Made by a program: the position numbers and the translations under genes. From positions 832,255 through 896,254 of the forward strand of contig MU004196.1 in NCBI GenBank assembly GCA_010093605.1: 64,000 nt of DNA, in the 5' to 3' direction. This DNA comes from Lophium mytilinum (Eukaryota > Ascomycota > Dothideomycetes > Mytilinidiales > Mytilinidiaceae). The notes beneath the pieces are model-generated. The model did not search any database. It had not been told where the DNA came from and worked only from the letters and a program-made list of their open reading frames with translations. Shown piece by piece: positions 10,624 through 20,689 of the stretch (positions are counted from its first letter, which is position 1; every line of letters begins with the position of its first letter).

Positions 10624-12017
10624 CTACAATTCATCATGCTTTTGCGCAAGATTCGTTTCATCCAGTCCATCCTCATCCACTTCAAATAAACCCTCTTCAA
10701 ATGGCCTATCATCTGCGACTGGACCTGCTTTAATCTTTCCTTGCGCCATGTCCATGATCAATCCCTCGATTGCGGCCGCAGTGATCATCTTTCGCTGATC
10801 GAAGGGGAACACATCGTTGGTCCTTACGTCGTGGATGACAAATGCAGGAAAGATACCGGGGCGCAAGTCCATATTCGTAGCCATATGGCTATACTCAGCA
10901 GCATCAATGAGACCAAATGCCATGTATTGGCCATACTTCTTTGCGACGGGAGTGAGCTCACGCCGCAGGTCCACCTTGTCATCCTCACTATTTACGAAGA
11001 TGTAGGCAATAGGTTTTCCGGCCTATTATGAGTTGTGTCAGTCCCTACATAGTGCGTAAGGCTTCCAAAGAACTCACGCTCATGTAAGTGTCGATGTTTC
11101 TCTTCGTGATCTCTCCAATCACCGACGGCGTTGCCATAGCGAGGAACTTCCCCAGGGAATCTTGGTCGAAGCGACCATTCAAGGCCGTGTTGTCGCCTTC
11201 ACGAATCTTGAATACCGTCACGGACGGGACTGGAAGGCCGTCCACCTTCGCGAGCTGCGCCTCAGTCGCAATACCGAAGACGAAATCGTCGTGGTGTTCT
11301 CTGGCATATGTGCTGAAGGTGTCTATGAGCTCTGCATCTTCTGGATCGAGATATGCGACGATGACAACACCGTCAATCTCTCGAAATTCTGCAATACTAT
11401 CCTCATCCACATGGGTAACTGATGGTAGCTGCTCCTTAATCATGTATGAGACGATCCTGGGCTAAATCAGTACTTGGAGTCAATTTCGTACGGGTACACA
11501 TACGCTGGTGCTTTCCTAGGACCCCGATATGTGTTGCTCTCATTTGATCCGCGAAAGAGCCTCACAGCTGGATAGGCATTTACGTCGTACTCGCGACACA
11601 AGTTAAACTCCTGAGCGCAATCGATCATCACAAGAGGCGAAGTAAGGACTCTAGCAGCTTGTTCAAATTCATTATGAAACGAATCAGTAAGTTTTCTAGC
11701 AATGTCAGATATGAATAGAGACAATTCTAAAGTTTCAGTAGGACTTACACTGTTTTCTGCAGCACATAGCGAAAGCTTAGTGCCGTTTTAAACAAGGCGT
11801 TACAGAGTTAGACTTACGGAAGTAACTACAATCGGAAACCATTAGTGCAAACTATCTTCAAAAGTACGTATCTTGTCGGACAAAGTTCTCACTCACAGGC
11901 TGCTAGCACTACTTCATTTTCGCGGATCATTCTCTGAAAATCGTTGGAAGAGAGATTCTCCACTGTCGAGCATAAAACCGAAATGGAGAACCATAATATC
12001 CCTATTATGAAAATCAT
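10624..12017 (-). CDS. Short PDI-like ER protein with HDEL end, no CxxC active site and no a' domain
   Basis: Well-supported exons, from the right: 11897-12017, 11504-11695, 11078-11456 and 10624-11022. The N-terminus is a signal peptide (MIFIIGILWFSISVLCST). The family is clear from VVLAAF, VMIDCAQEFNLCREYDV, YPAVRLFRGS, RKAPAIVSYMIKEQLP and FPAFVIHD, which are PDI a, b and b' domain landmarks. The last residues are KHDEL, an ER-retrieval signal. Where PDI has WCGHCK, the stretch 11696-11896 must be spliced. The best-scoring introns give two 8-nt exons (11818-11825 and 11750-11757, approximate) and read FTSKTVKLTDSF. Other models read CCRKQK or CCRKQCK. None of the three frames encodes CxxC there. 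The catalytic a' domain before HDEL is missing, so the protein is about 368 residues instead of about 500. The gene may encode a non-catalytic chaperone or be decaying. Confidence 0.75.
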
Positions 12018-12405
12018 TTTGGAAAGAAATTTAAGAAGTCGGCTAATATCGAGGCAGAGATTATGGCGAGGTGACGCTTTCTGGAGAGTCCAAAAGCGCA
12101 ACGAGAAATGTACTGCGAAGTTGCTCTAGATGACCCGGGCGTTTGAAAGCTCGAAAATACCCGGTGGAGATCAAACCCCATATCCCTGCAGCTTGAGGTA
12201 TCAGATGCGATGTCCAAAGCGTTTCATGTGCAACCCGAATGTTCCATCCCCTGCGCACCCCGTTGCGCTGTGAAGCGAGTCGAGTTTGAGAACCTACAAA
12301 AGTACATACGCGCCGAAATTGACACCCGATCCAGCATGATAAATTGCGAGCCTCCCCTAGTGACCTCATTAATCGCTGGAGGAAGTGGAAGCATCTTCAT
12401 CCAAG
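12018..12405. promoter_or_regulatory. Divergent promoter of the PDI-like and prolyl-hydroxylase-like genes
   Basis: The two start codons face away from each other across 388 bp with no other feature between them. A shared promoter, and so co-expression, is possible. No convincing unfolded-protein-response element or TATA box was recognised by eye. Confidence 0.45.
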
Positions 12406-13276
12406 ATGCCACAAACATGTAATGCAGGTCGCTCAGCGGTAGCAATAGTGCTCGCGACCATATTTTCTCTAATATGGCTTGCTGAAAGCGCGTCAGCAAA
12501 ACACTCTGGATGCCCAGATCATGAATACAAAGTCCTGATCTTCTCGCAAGACCCCTTGGTCATATACATCCCCAACTTCCTTACCACTGAAGAGGCAGAC
12601 TATCTCGAGAGAACCACGTACGCACCCCTGGGATATAAGCCCCTCTCCTTATTAACAACCTCCCAGCAAATCTAAATTCACCAAATCCGAAGTTGCCGAC
12701 TCTCATGGCCACCAATTGAACGCCTCAACCCGCACTTCTCGCTCTACTAGTCTCGCCAGCGACCCTATCATCCGCTGCATCGAAGCCCGCGCCCTCTCCT
12801 TCCAAGGCTTCGACACCCCCCGCTCCCACCTCGAGCCCCTCCAGCTTGTCACCTACGGCCTCGGCGAAGAGTATCACGCGCACACCGACTGGTTCGAAGC
12901 CGCCTCCCAAACCAGCGACGCATACGGCGGGAACCGGCAGTCCAGCTTCTTCGTCTACGTCGCAGCGAGCGGCGATATCACGGGCGGCGGAACGAATTTC
13001 CCGCTATTGGATGCGCCGGTGGACGACCGTTGGTGCAAATTTGTGAATTGTGATGAGCCGTGGGAGGCGGGGGTGACTTTCAGGCCTGTGCCGAGGAATG
13101 CGGTATTCTGGGTGAATTTGCTGAAGGATGGGAGGGGGGATAAGAGGGTGGTGCATGCGGGGTTGCCGGTGACGAGTGGAACGAAGTTGGGGATGAATAT
13201 ATGGACAAGGGAGAAGGCGCTGGATCGGGAGTTTAGGAGTGATAGTGCCGATGATGAGGCATCTAGCGAGCTGTGA
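12406..13276 (+). CDS. ER-lumenal/secreted prolyl 4-hydroxylase-like 2-oxoglutarate/Fe(II) dioxygenase
   Basis: Two exons, 12406-12617 and 12667-13276, encode 273 residues. An N-terminal hydrophobic stretch (AVAIVLATIFSLIWLAESASA) acts as signal peptide or anchor and directs the enzyme to the ER lumen. The domain follows the P4Hc pattern: an entry segment (IPNFLTTEEADYL) and a double-stranded beta-helix core. The iron triad is HTD (His143, Asp145) plus His234 in VVHAGLP, and Lys244 (SGTKLGMNIW) is placed to bind the 2-oxoglutarate carboxylate. All catalytic residues are therefore present. The family hydroxylates prolines in proteins; the fungal substrate is unknown. The ATG at 12406 is the first in frame and sits before the signal peptide. 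The gene is head to head with a PDI-like gene, matching the alpha/beta pairing of animal collagen prolyl 4-hydroxylase. Confidence 0.85.
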
Positions 13277-14077
13277 GGGGACTTGTTGAAGATAGGGAAA
13301 TGACCAGCATGGGATACGGTACCAAAGAGAGCTGCATTCAAGATTCAATGATGATAGGAAACGGAATGGGACGGCGTTTACATAGCAATTCTAATACGCG
13401 ATATACTCTTTAAGGGAAAATTGACCACACCAAAGTCCGCTTCCGCTTTCGTATCTGAGCATACGATGGTTTAAAACTAAGCAGTGACTAGGCAACTTGA
13501 GTTCGTAGCTTTGCAGGTCCTAGCAGCCAAGTGTTCGGGCCACTTCCTTGTTCAGTGGCCTAATTCTTGACACATTGCCCAGTTCCTGGTACTAAGTGGC
13601 TAAGATTCAGGCCCCTAAGCTCGTTTATACTATTTCATATAGAAGTGATAGCAAAATAATCTTGATAAATGATGGAATCAACGCGGTCTTCATCACGTGT
13701 TGAGATGGTCTAAGCGGCGGCGTGGTGGGCTCTCGGGTGCTAAGAAAAGCCACCGGTTTTGGCAGCCTCTTCTATCATACCTCATTTCCAAAGACTTCAT
13801 GGTTTGTATAACTATCACCTTTTTCTTTGACCTATATAGCTTAAAATATATCAAAATACGTATCTATATAGTAACACCCTTCAATTTTATAGAGTATCAA
13901 TTATAATAATAAGAAGTAGTTGAGAAGAAAGTCTCAGAACTGGCGGCTTTCCTTGGTACCGTATACAGAGGCGGGGTAAGTCTCTCTTCCTTGGTTGTGT
14001 CCACAATCATACCCGCTGTTCGATTCTTTTGATATTCAAAACAGACGGAGTCTACCTCTGTTTACATTGCTATCGAC
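13277..14077. other. Intergenic, locally AT-rich
   Basis: This is a gene-free spacer. The part from about 13780 to 13920 is markedly AT-rich, unlike its neighbours. No open frame of interest was found. Confidence 0.5.
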
Positions 14078-15956
14078 ATGGTTAGCATTTATCGACCACT
14101 TGATTCCTCTAAAAGGCAGCTCAGGACGCTTGAGCTGTACAAAGGACGAGGCAAAGACCGTATCAGATGTTCAAGTCATATTGTATCGCTCGAGACTATT
14201 CCAGCCCCGGAATACGAAACTGTCTCCTACAGCTGGGGGGATGCAAGCAAGCGTGCATCCATTGAGGTGGACGGTATACAGCTTGACGTACCTGCGACAT
14301 CAGAAGCTGCTCTTCGCAGGTTACGTGTGCGTGATAGGAGCCGCACTATTTGGATTGACGCGATCTGCATTGATCAAGATGATGTTGTAGAGCGTGGTCA
14401 GCAAGTCTCGTTGATGGGAGACATATACCGCAGTTCGAAAAGGAACCTGGTCTATCTCGGTGAGGACGATAGGCATCTTAAAAAGGCACTAACCGCAGTT
14501 GATGTGATTCTAAATCAGGCAAGAAAGGAGACATATAACTTCAGAACACTTCGGTCGGCCTTGCATGGCCGAGAGAATATAAAGATGTGTCTTGCTGCTG
14601 ATGAACCTCTGCCTCGATTCGACGTCCGCAGTCTTGAGTGGCTCTACAATCTGCCATGGTTTCGGTAAGACAGTCATGTATTTCCATGCTTTGAGGTCTT
14701 TACTGAGAAGATTCAGACGCCTATGGATTGTCCAAGAAGTAGCATTGGCACCGACAAATCTTTGTCACTGTGAGGGTGCTGTCTTTGATCTCCTAAGCAT
14801 CGCACGAGCTGCCGTGTGGGTCATGCTCAAAAGGACTTCAGCAAAATTCACTATCAACGTGGACACATTTGCTCCTCCGGTTCACTTGTTCAATCTCATC
14901 GACAAAGAACACGGCGCCTGGAACTTACCTCATGCCAAAGGTTATGCAACTTTTGGGGATTTGCTTTTGACTTTCAGCATGAGATACGCGGTAACAGATC
15001 AACGGGATGCCATTTATGCCCTGACAGGTCTTATAGCCAAACCTGTTGCACCTCCAACGCTGATCATGGACATGATACGGCCAGACTATACCAAATCACT
15101 CTGGGAGACTCTCCAGAATGGCACACGATATGCGCTGTACCAGAGCGCTGAACTGAGCCTACTACGAACTGTCAAACACACTCATGATAACGAGGACTTC
15201 CCTGAAGAGCGAGCGTCATGGACAGTGCCAGCAATAAGAGGATCACAAGACCACCTGGATTCTCCGTTGAGTCTGAAATTACTCAATGACTCTTTCAATT
15301 GCTGTGATAATCAGCCCTTGGATCTGAGCTTATTGGCGAGCCCATTGAACGGAGATCTGAGTATTCTGTCGCTGAGAGGTATTGTTGTCGACACCGTGGT
15401 GGGCACGACGGAAGTATTTCGGAAGGAAATGTTCATCCCTGAGGGCTTTTCAGATTTTGTTCGCCAGCTGCACTCAGTTCTCAATTTGCTCAGATGCGAA
15501 AGAGATTTCGATGGTATTCAACATGAGACGTATGAAGTTGTCAGGACACTCATCGCCGGCTCTACGAAAGATTCCGAATTAGCGAGCTTTTCCTACGTCA
15601 ATACCCTGACAGACATCCTGAGTCAACTTCTTTATGTGGGGGAGGACACGGATATAGAGAAGATCAAGTCCTTGTACCAAAGAGGAGCTTTTCAAATCGC
15701 GGCAGTCAGGAGAGGTTCCAACGGTCGACGATTCTTTATAACAGATACTGGATTCATAGGGGTTGGGCCACGAGTCACTCGAAAGGGAGATCTCGTCACA
15801 ATCTTGTATGGCGGACCCGAGCCATTTATCTTACGGAAAGCAGGTGATTACCATCGTTTCCTTGGCCAGGCATATGTTCATAGAATTATGGAAGGGTTGG
15901 ATCTGGAGAGGAATTTAGGAGAAAGCTGGACAGAAGCCGTATTTCATATTCGATAG
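14078..15956 (+). CDS. HET-domain (heterokaryon incompatibility) protein
   Basis: Two exons, 14078-14664 and 14717-15956, encode 608 residues. The three HET-domain blocks are visible: YETVSYSWGD (about residue 48), WIDAICIDQDD followed by QVSLMGDIYRSSKRNLVYLG (about residues 92-128), and RRLWIVQEVALAP, which spans the splice junction (about residue 196). A long C-terminal region without a recognised domain follows, including the usual ISLRG/GVGP-type strand near the end (TGFIGVGPRVTRKGDLV). HET domains trigger cell death after fusion of unlike hyphae, often with a partner gene. No NACHT, ankyrin or WD repeats are fused here. The specificity partner, if any, is not evident next door. Confidence 0.9.
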
Positions 15957-16524
15957 TTGCAAACGCAGGTAATCATCTGACGCAACGCTGTACTGGGTGA
16001 CAACTTTGTTTTAGCTATTCCTCCGCCTACTTGAACTAGCCTCAATTCCACCCTAACTACATTGCATTTAGTACCTAGATACCTAAATACCTCAACCACC
16101 CCCAGATCTGAGTCAGATTTGAGTCAGTACTTAACGTGCTTAGGCTTGCTCAGGCTGCCTCTTCGTCGATCTAAAAAGCGGCGGCTCCGGCTGTTCTACC
16201 TGAAGTCCTGCCGATAATATAGGCAATGTGCAATGCGCTATACACATTCGTCGGCCCGATATTAGCTTTCATAGTCTCGGGTCTCGAACTTTTACCCTAT
16301 TTCATTTAATCACAGCCTGGTAAGCACTAGGGTATTGAGACATTGGTGTGCTGTTCGTCTCTTCAAATAAGCACTAGATATGAGTCCTTGCCATCATGAC
16401 CTACATGCACACGAATCCCTATTGAACCCTGAAACGCTGCTCGAACTTCGTCAATTTTGAGTTTCCTTTAAACCCGCCGCAACGCCCTGTTGAAAAACTT
16501 TAGACATCAAGAGACATATCCACC
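15957..16524. other. Intergenic
   Basis: Spacer between the HET gene and the sulfotransferase-like gene on the same strand. Nothing specific was seen beyond a short ACCTAGATACCTAAATACCT direct repeat near 16075. Confidence 0.4.
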
Positions 16525-17352
16525 ATGACTGCTCCCAATAACCAGTCTCCCTCCCAACGTACCGTCCCACTGCGCGTCCTTGTGCTCGGCCAATCGCGCA
16601 CAGGCACCTCTTCAATGCGCGCAGCCCTAAAGATTCTCGGCCACAACGAGGTATTCCACTTCATGCACCTCTTCGAGAACCCACTCCAAACGCCTCAATG
16701 GGAGCGAGCCTTCAAGGCCAAGTTCGAGCCCGAAACCTCGCCACCATTCACGAAATCCGATTGGGATTCACTGCTAGGTCACTGCTCCGCTCTGACGGAC
16801 ACGCCATGCCACATCTTCGCTGAAGAGCTAGTCGCAACGTACCCAGACGCGAAAGTCGTTCTGACGATGCGTGATAGCGTTGAGGCCTGGTATCGCTCGT
16901 ACTCGACGACTATCTGGCCGTTTCTGAAGCACGATTATGTGACGCCGACACTTTTCTGGCGCGCGGTTATGTGGTTGAGACCGAAGATGCCGTTTGGGTA
17001 TCTCGATATTATGCACCGGTGCATGGTTAGATATACCAGCCTGGGTCGTATACCAGAGGAGGGCCGGCGGTACTACGAGGAGCGAAATGAAGCGATTCAT
17101 CGGATAGTGCCGCAGGAGAACTTGCTGGTCTTCAATGTGAAGGAAGGGTGGGAACCACTGTGTCGATTCTTAGAGGTCGATGTGCCAGATGTTCCGTTTC
17201 CGCGGCTATTTGAAGCGGAACAGTTTGGAGAGCTTCAAGCAAGTTGGTTGCAAGACTCCGTCAGAGGAGCAGCGTGGAATTTGGCAAAGCTTCTCACGGT
17301 AGGCGGAGTCGGCGTTTGTGCTATTTGGTATCATGCGCAAAGGGGGGTTTAG
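16525..17352 (+). CDS. Sulfotransferase-like P-loop protein with C-terminal hydrophobic segment
   Basis: An intronless frame of 275 residues. The N-terminal phosphosulfate-binding loop is clear (VLVLGQSRTGTSSMRAAL, about residues 18-35). LVATYPDAKVVLTMRDSVEAWYRSY (about residues 104-128) is the 3'-phosphate-binding strand-helix seen in the large fungal sulfotransferase-4 family. The motif VFNVKEGWEPLCRFL completes the fold. Close relatives are very common in ascomycetes and mostly uncharacterised, so whether it transfers sulfate is unproven. The last about 20 residues (LAKLLTVGGVGVCAIWYHA) are hydrophobic and suggest a tail anchor. The ATG fits the conserved N-terminus. Confidence 0.85.
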   Translation: MTAPNNQSPSQRTVPLRVLVLGQSRTGTSSMRAALKILGHNEVFHFMHLFENPLQTPQWERAFKAKFEPETSPPFTKSDWDSLLGHCSALTDTPCHIFAEELVATYPDAKVVLTMRDSVEAWYRSYSTTIWPFLKHDYVTPTLFWRAVMWLRPKMPFGYLDIMHRCMVRYTSLGRIPEEGRRYYEERNEAIHRIVPQENLLVFNVKEGWEPLCRFLEVDVPDVPFPRLFEAEQFGELQASWLQDSVRGAAWNLAKLLTVGGVGVCAIWYHAQRGV

Positions 17353-17363
17353 TGTCCGCTTCT

Positions 17364-18967
17364 TTATAGAAGGATCGTAGCAACGCCTATGCTGATGGCG
17401 ACCAAAACCGTAGTCCATATCCAAATACCACTAATGACGCTCGCGGAGCTTGGGGCAACTTTGCCTACGACTTGACTCTGGCCTCCAGCTGTTCCTGTCG
17501 CTGTGCATTGAGCACCGCAGGAGTATCCACTAAAAAGCAACACATTAGCTTCGCCTCACCAGCAGAACATAAGCGAGTTTGAGTCCACTTACTTTAGACA
17601 GCAATTACCTCCAAGATTGGCAGCACAGCTATACCAACCACTAGGACACGAGCCTCCCTGACCTTTGGCAGTCGTAGCTACGCTCGCGCCCGTAGGAGCT
17701 ATGATCGTAACGCCGTCGCTCACGATGACGCTCACGCTCGCGGTCTGGATGCACGAGCCAGTAGTGTGGCAGTCCATGCCGACTCTGCAGCATCCGCTTG
17801 GATAGTACGCACTGCATACATAGAATCCGGTTGGGCAGACTGAGGGCCCCGTGACAGTTGTCGTTGTGACAGCGGAGCCGGAATCACTGGTCGGGCGAAC
17901 AGGGGCTGAGGGAGCCATGCTGCTGCTTGTCTTGGTCTGCGTATCTGTTCCTGAGCATATGATCCCCGAACCGCATTGGCGTCCGTTCTGACAACAGCCG
18001 CCACCCAAGCTCGCTGGGCACGTGAACCACCCTGAGCTACACGTATAAATGGAAGACGATGCTGGAGAGGTCGGTACTACCACTATCGCGGTGCTTGTGG
18101 AGGAGGGCGTGGAAGAGGGCGCGGAAGAGATGACTGCAGACGAAGATCTGCTTGAGACAGCAGACGACGTGGGTGGTAATACAATGGCAGTAGACGTGGC
18201 AACCGCAATACCTATTCTATATGTTAGTGTCATCAGAATTTAAATCGAGTCTTGAATGACCTACATCCGACATCTTCACAGCTGTAACCAGGCAAGCAAC
18301 AGCCACCGTTGGGGCTGTCAGGGCAGCTGGTATACCCATCCGCAGTATCGCACGAGATGGCACCCACACAGTTCTGGCCTATCGGACAGCACCCGACAGG
18401 ACCATAGCCGTTATCTGGAATCGTGATACATTCGCTGGTGGTGGAACAGCAGCTATCGGGCTGATTGATCGAGGAGCAATTGTTCGTTCCTTCGGGGCAC
18501 TTGAATCCGCGATTCATGAGGAGGCTGCGTACAGCGAATCTCGCATACGGATCGCGGAGATTCGTCTGTTTGGAATGTGGTCGTAGTGGTGAGAGAGGTT
18601 GGACGAGTGTGGAGCTGTTCGCATTTAGCTCTCCTAGCTCATCTGACTGCCTTCGCTGTGAAGCAGAATCCGGCTCGGCGCGCTCCATTATGGCCTTAGC
18701 TTCTTGATCGCCTTGGAATATCCAGTTGTCAAACATGAACATTTCCCCCTCATCCGTGCTCATCTTCTTCACTCCAACAGGTGTTTCCCGCGCCAGCCGC
18801 TCCTGGATCCGCAGACCCCTTTTAACATGGACTTCATCCTCTGGAAAGTACTTCATATGTTTCGGTAGGTTGTGCGGCCATTGTGTCTCTACTGCACCTA
18901 GAGAAGGGCATATCGTGAGGAGGAGAAGGGCGCTCGGGAGCGATAGGAGGTTGAATAATGTCGGCAT
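17364..18967 (-). CDS. GPI-type or tail-anchored secreted protein with about five Cys-rich GCC modules
   Basis: Exons from the right: 18265-18967, 17593-18211 and 17364-17529, giving 495 residues. It has a signal peptide (LLSLPSALLLLTICPSLGA) and a pro-like region. Then come repeated cysteine modules of the form C-x(5-6)-C-x(5-8)-GCC-xxG-xx-C: SCPDSPNGGCCLPGYSC, TCPASLGGGCCQNGRQC, VCSAYYPSGCCRVGMDC and SCAANLGGNCCLNGYSC, plus an N-terminal variant with GCCPIGQNC. Ser/Thr-rich spacers separate them. The C-terminus is hydrophobic (TTVLVAISIGVATILL), fitting a GPI signal or tail anchor. Intron 1 uses the second of two nearby AG acceptors, because the first would create a stop. This architecture is common in Dothideomycetes and Eurotiomycetes. 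The function is unknown, probably at the wall. Confidence 0.8.
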
Positions 18968-19358
18968 TGGAGATAATATGGGGGTTCTGGAATGCTGAAT
19001 CTAGTGGGTATGTCGTACTAACACGCAGACACCCGCTCAAGTCAAGAGAAAACGTGGTAGAAAAGATGGCTGGAAAGTAGGGCGGACTTCTCCGAAAGTG
19101 CTGGTGAATAAATGGCGAGGCTGGGGGTGCTGGCGCCACAACCCGGCGCGAGCGCAAAAACCACAAGGGACATGCTGAAATAACACGGTGAGATGCCAAA
19201 TGGGTTCGTCGTATGGCTGGAGGATCCCCATTAATCTCGAGAGTGGAGTGTTGTCATCATACACGTAGGTTGCACATTGAGAGGTGGGGAAACGCTGCAG
19301 TTGGGCACGTGATGCACAAGGGGGTATATCTTGTTTCTATCGAACTCATCCTCATCTT
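18968..19358. other. Intergenic, promoter of the Cys-rich gene
   Basis: Spacer between two minus-strand genes. No distinct element was recognised. Confidence 0.4.
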
Positions 19359-20305
19359 TCAACCTCTCAAGTTCGCTGTGATTTTCTCAATGTCTTCGTC
19401 AGAAAACCCTAGATTCTTCTTCACGTAGCCTTTCATCCCGCCATATTTATCTTCCGCCATCTCCATCACGGCCTTGATATTCGTGCCCTTGATTTGCGAA
19501 AACTCATGCATGCCAGGCGTCTTCATGGTCCAGCTCTTGTTCCATTGCATCAACATTCCAAGCAAGGCCTCACGATGCGGCTCAATGCCTATGCGAGTCA
19601 TTGCATAGTCATCCGCGATCTTGTCGACCGGGCACCCTGCTAGACCCATGATGACAGCGGCCAGCACACCAGTACGGTCCTTACCAGCTAATAGCGGTCA
19701 GCCTTGCTTGAGCCAACTCATAATAACCTCCGAGAGGCAATGATAAACATTCGAAATCACCCGAACCAAATACTAGAGGCGTACTTGAACTTACCAGTGC
19801 AATGAAAAAGCACTCCGCCCTTCCCATCCCTTAAATGCTCTAGCGCCCTACGAATACTCGGTCTATGTATATCCATGATCTCCTTGTAGATTTTCAGGTA
19901 CGCCTTTCTCCCATCCTCCTCCACAAACTCATCCAGTTGAACCGGCCTTGGGGCCTCTGTGCTCGGAATTCTTACAACCTCGACACCATGGACGTCTGGC
20001 TCGGGAAGCATTCTTGTTTCGGTCTCCGAACGCAGATTTAAGGTGATGCCAAGATCGTTTGCTAGCATAGCTTTGCTCTCATCACTGAGGTTGCTAAGCC
20101 CGCCGGAGCGATAGACAAGGTTGCGGCGGATCTGAGGGGCCCCGTAAACACCTAGGTCGCGGAGGTTGAGGACGCCTGGGATGAAGATGAAGGGATCTTT
20201 GGAGAGGACATCTTTGACGATGGCAACGTCGATTGGTTCGATGATGTCTTGGCTCACAAGGTCTTGGAGATCGTAACTAGGTGAAGATGTAGCCATGTTG
20301 TTCAT
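19359..20305 (-). CDS. Tyrosine/serine protein phosphatase (Tyr_phosphatase3 family)
   Basis: Exons 19795-20305 and 19359-19687 encode 279 residues. The family entry motif NLRDLGVYG is followed by RRNLVYRSGGLSNLSDE and the Cys-phosphatase loop HCTAGKDRTG. That loop is split exactly by the 107-nt intron, so the CX5R signature (C-T-A-G-K-D-R) is restored only by splicing. The C-terminal helix bundle (GCPVDKIADDYAMT) is also typical. Relatives range from LipA-like bacterial phosphatases to fungal proteins acting on phosphotyrosine or phosphoinositides, so the substrate is not known. Two ATGs start the frame three codons apart; the first is used. It lies downstream of, and on the same strand as, the acyl-CoA oxidase. 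Confidence 0.88.
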
Positions 20306-20689
20306 TGAAGATACCAGGTCAAGGTGGGGCCAGCATTAAGCATGCATTTATATCTGCGAAGGCTGATATAGGACTGCGCCCGTGCTCTGCCAGTGCCTGA
20401 AATTCGAATCTTATCTGACTTATTCTTAGAAGCCATTGTATCTCGCATGCAATTGTGGAATGCGGGGCATTAGTAGAATGCCGAGGCAGAGCTTTTTGAT
20501 TTCCAGCAGAAAAAGATTGACGAGGCAATTTAGCCTTGCAAGCCTCACGCTTAAGGATCGGAAAATAGCGCGCTTATAGTAGCCTCTACACTATCTTCGC
20601 CGAGAGTTCTATCGTATCCAACCCGAGATAGTACATTCGAACCGAATATTTACAAATCCAAGCACACCACTTAACGTCATCGTACAGCT
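20306..20689. other. Intergenic
   Basis: Spacer between two minus-strand genes, containing the 3' end of the acyl-CoA oxidase transcript and the promoter of the phosphatase. Confidence 0.4.

Noticed and set aside
11696-11760. Reading through the PDI-like gene without intron 3 (LSLCAAENSVSPTETLE...)
   Set aside because: It adds about 27 residues not found in PDI and ignores a perfect GTAAGT donor. It was kept only as an alternative.
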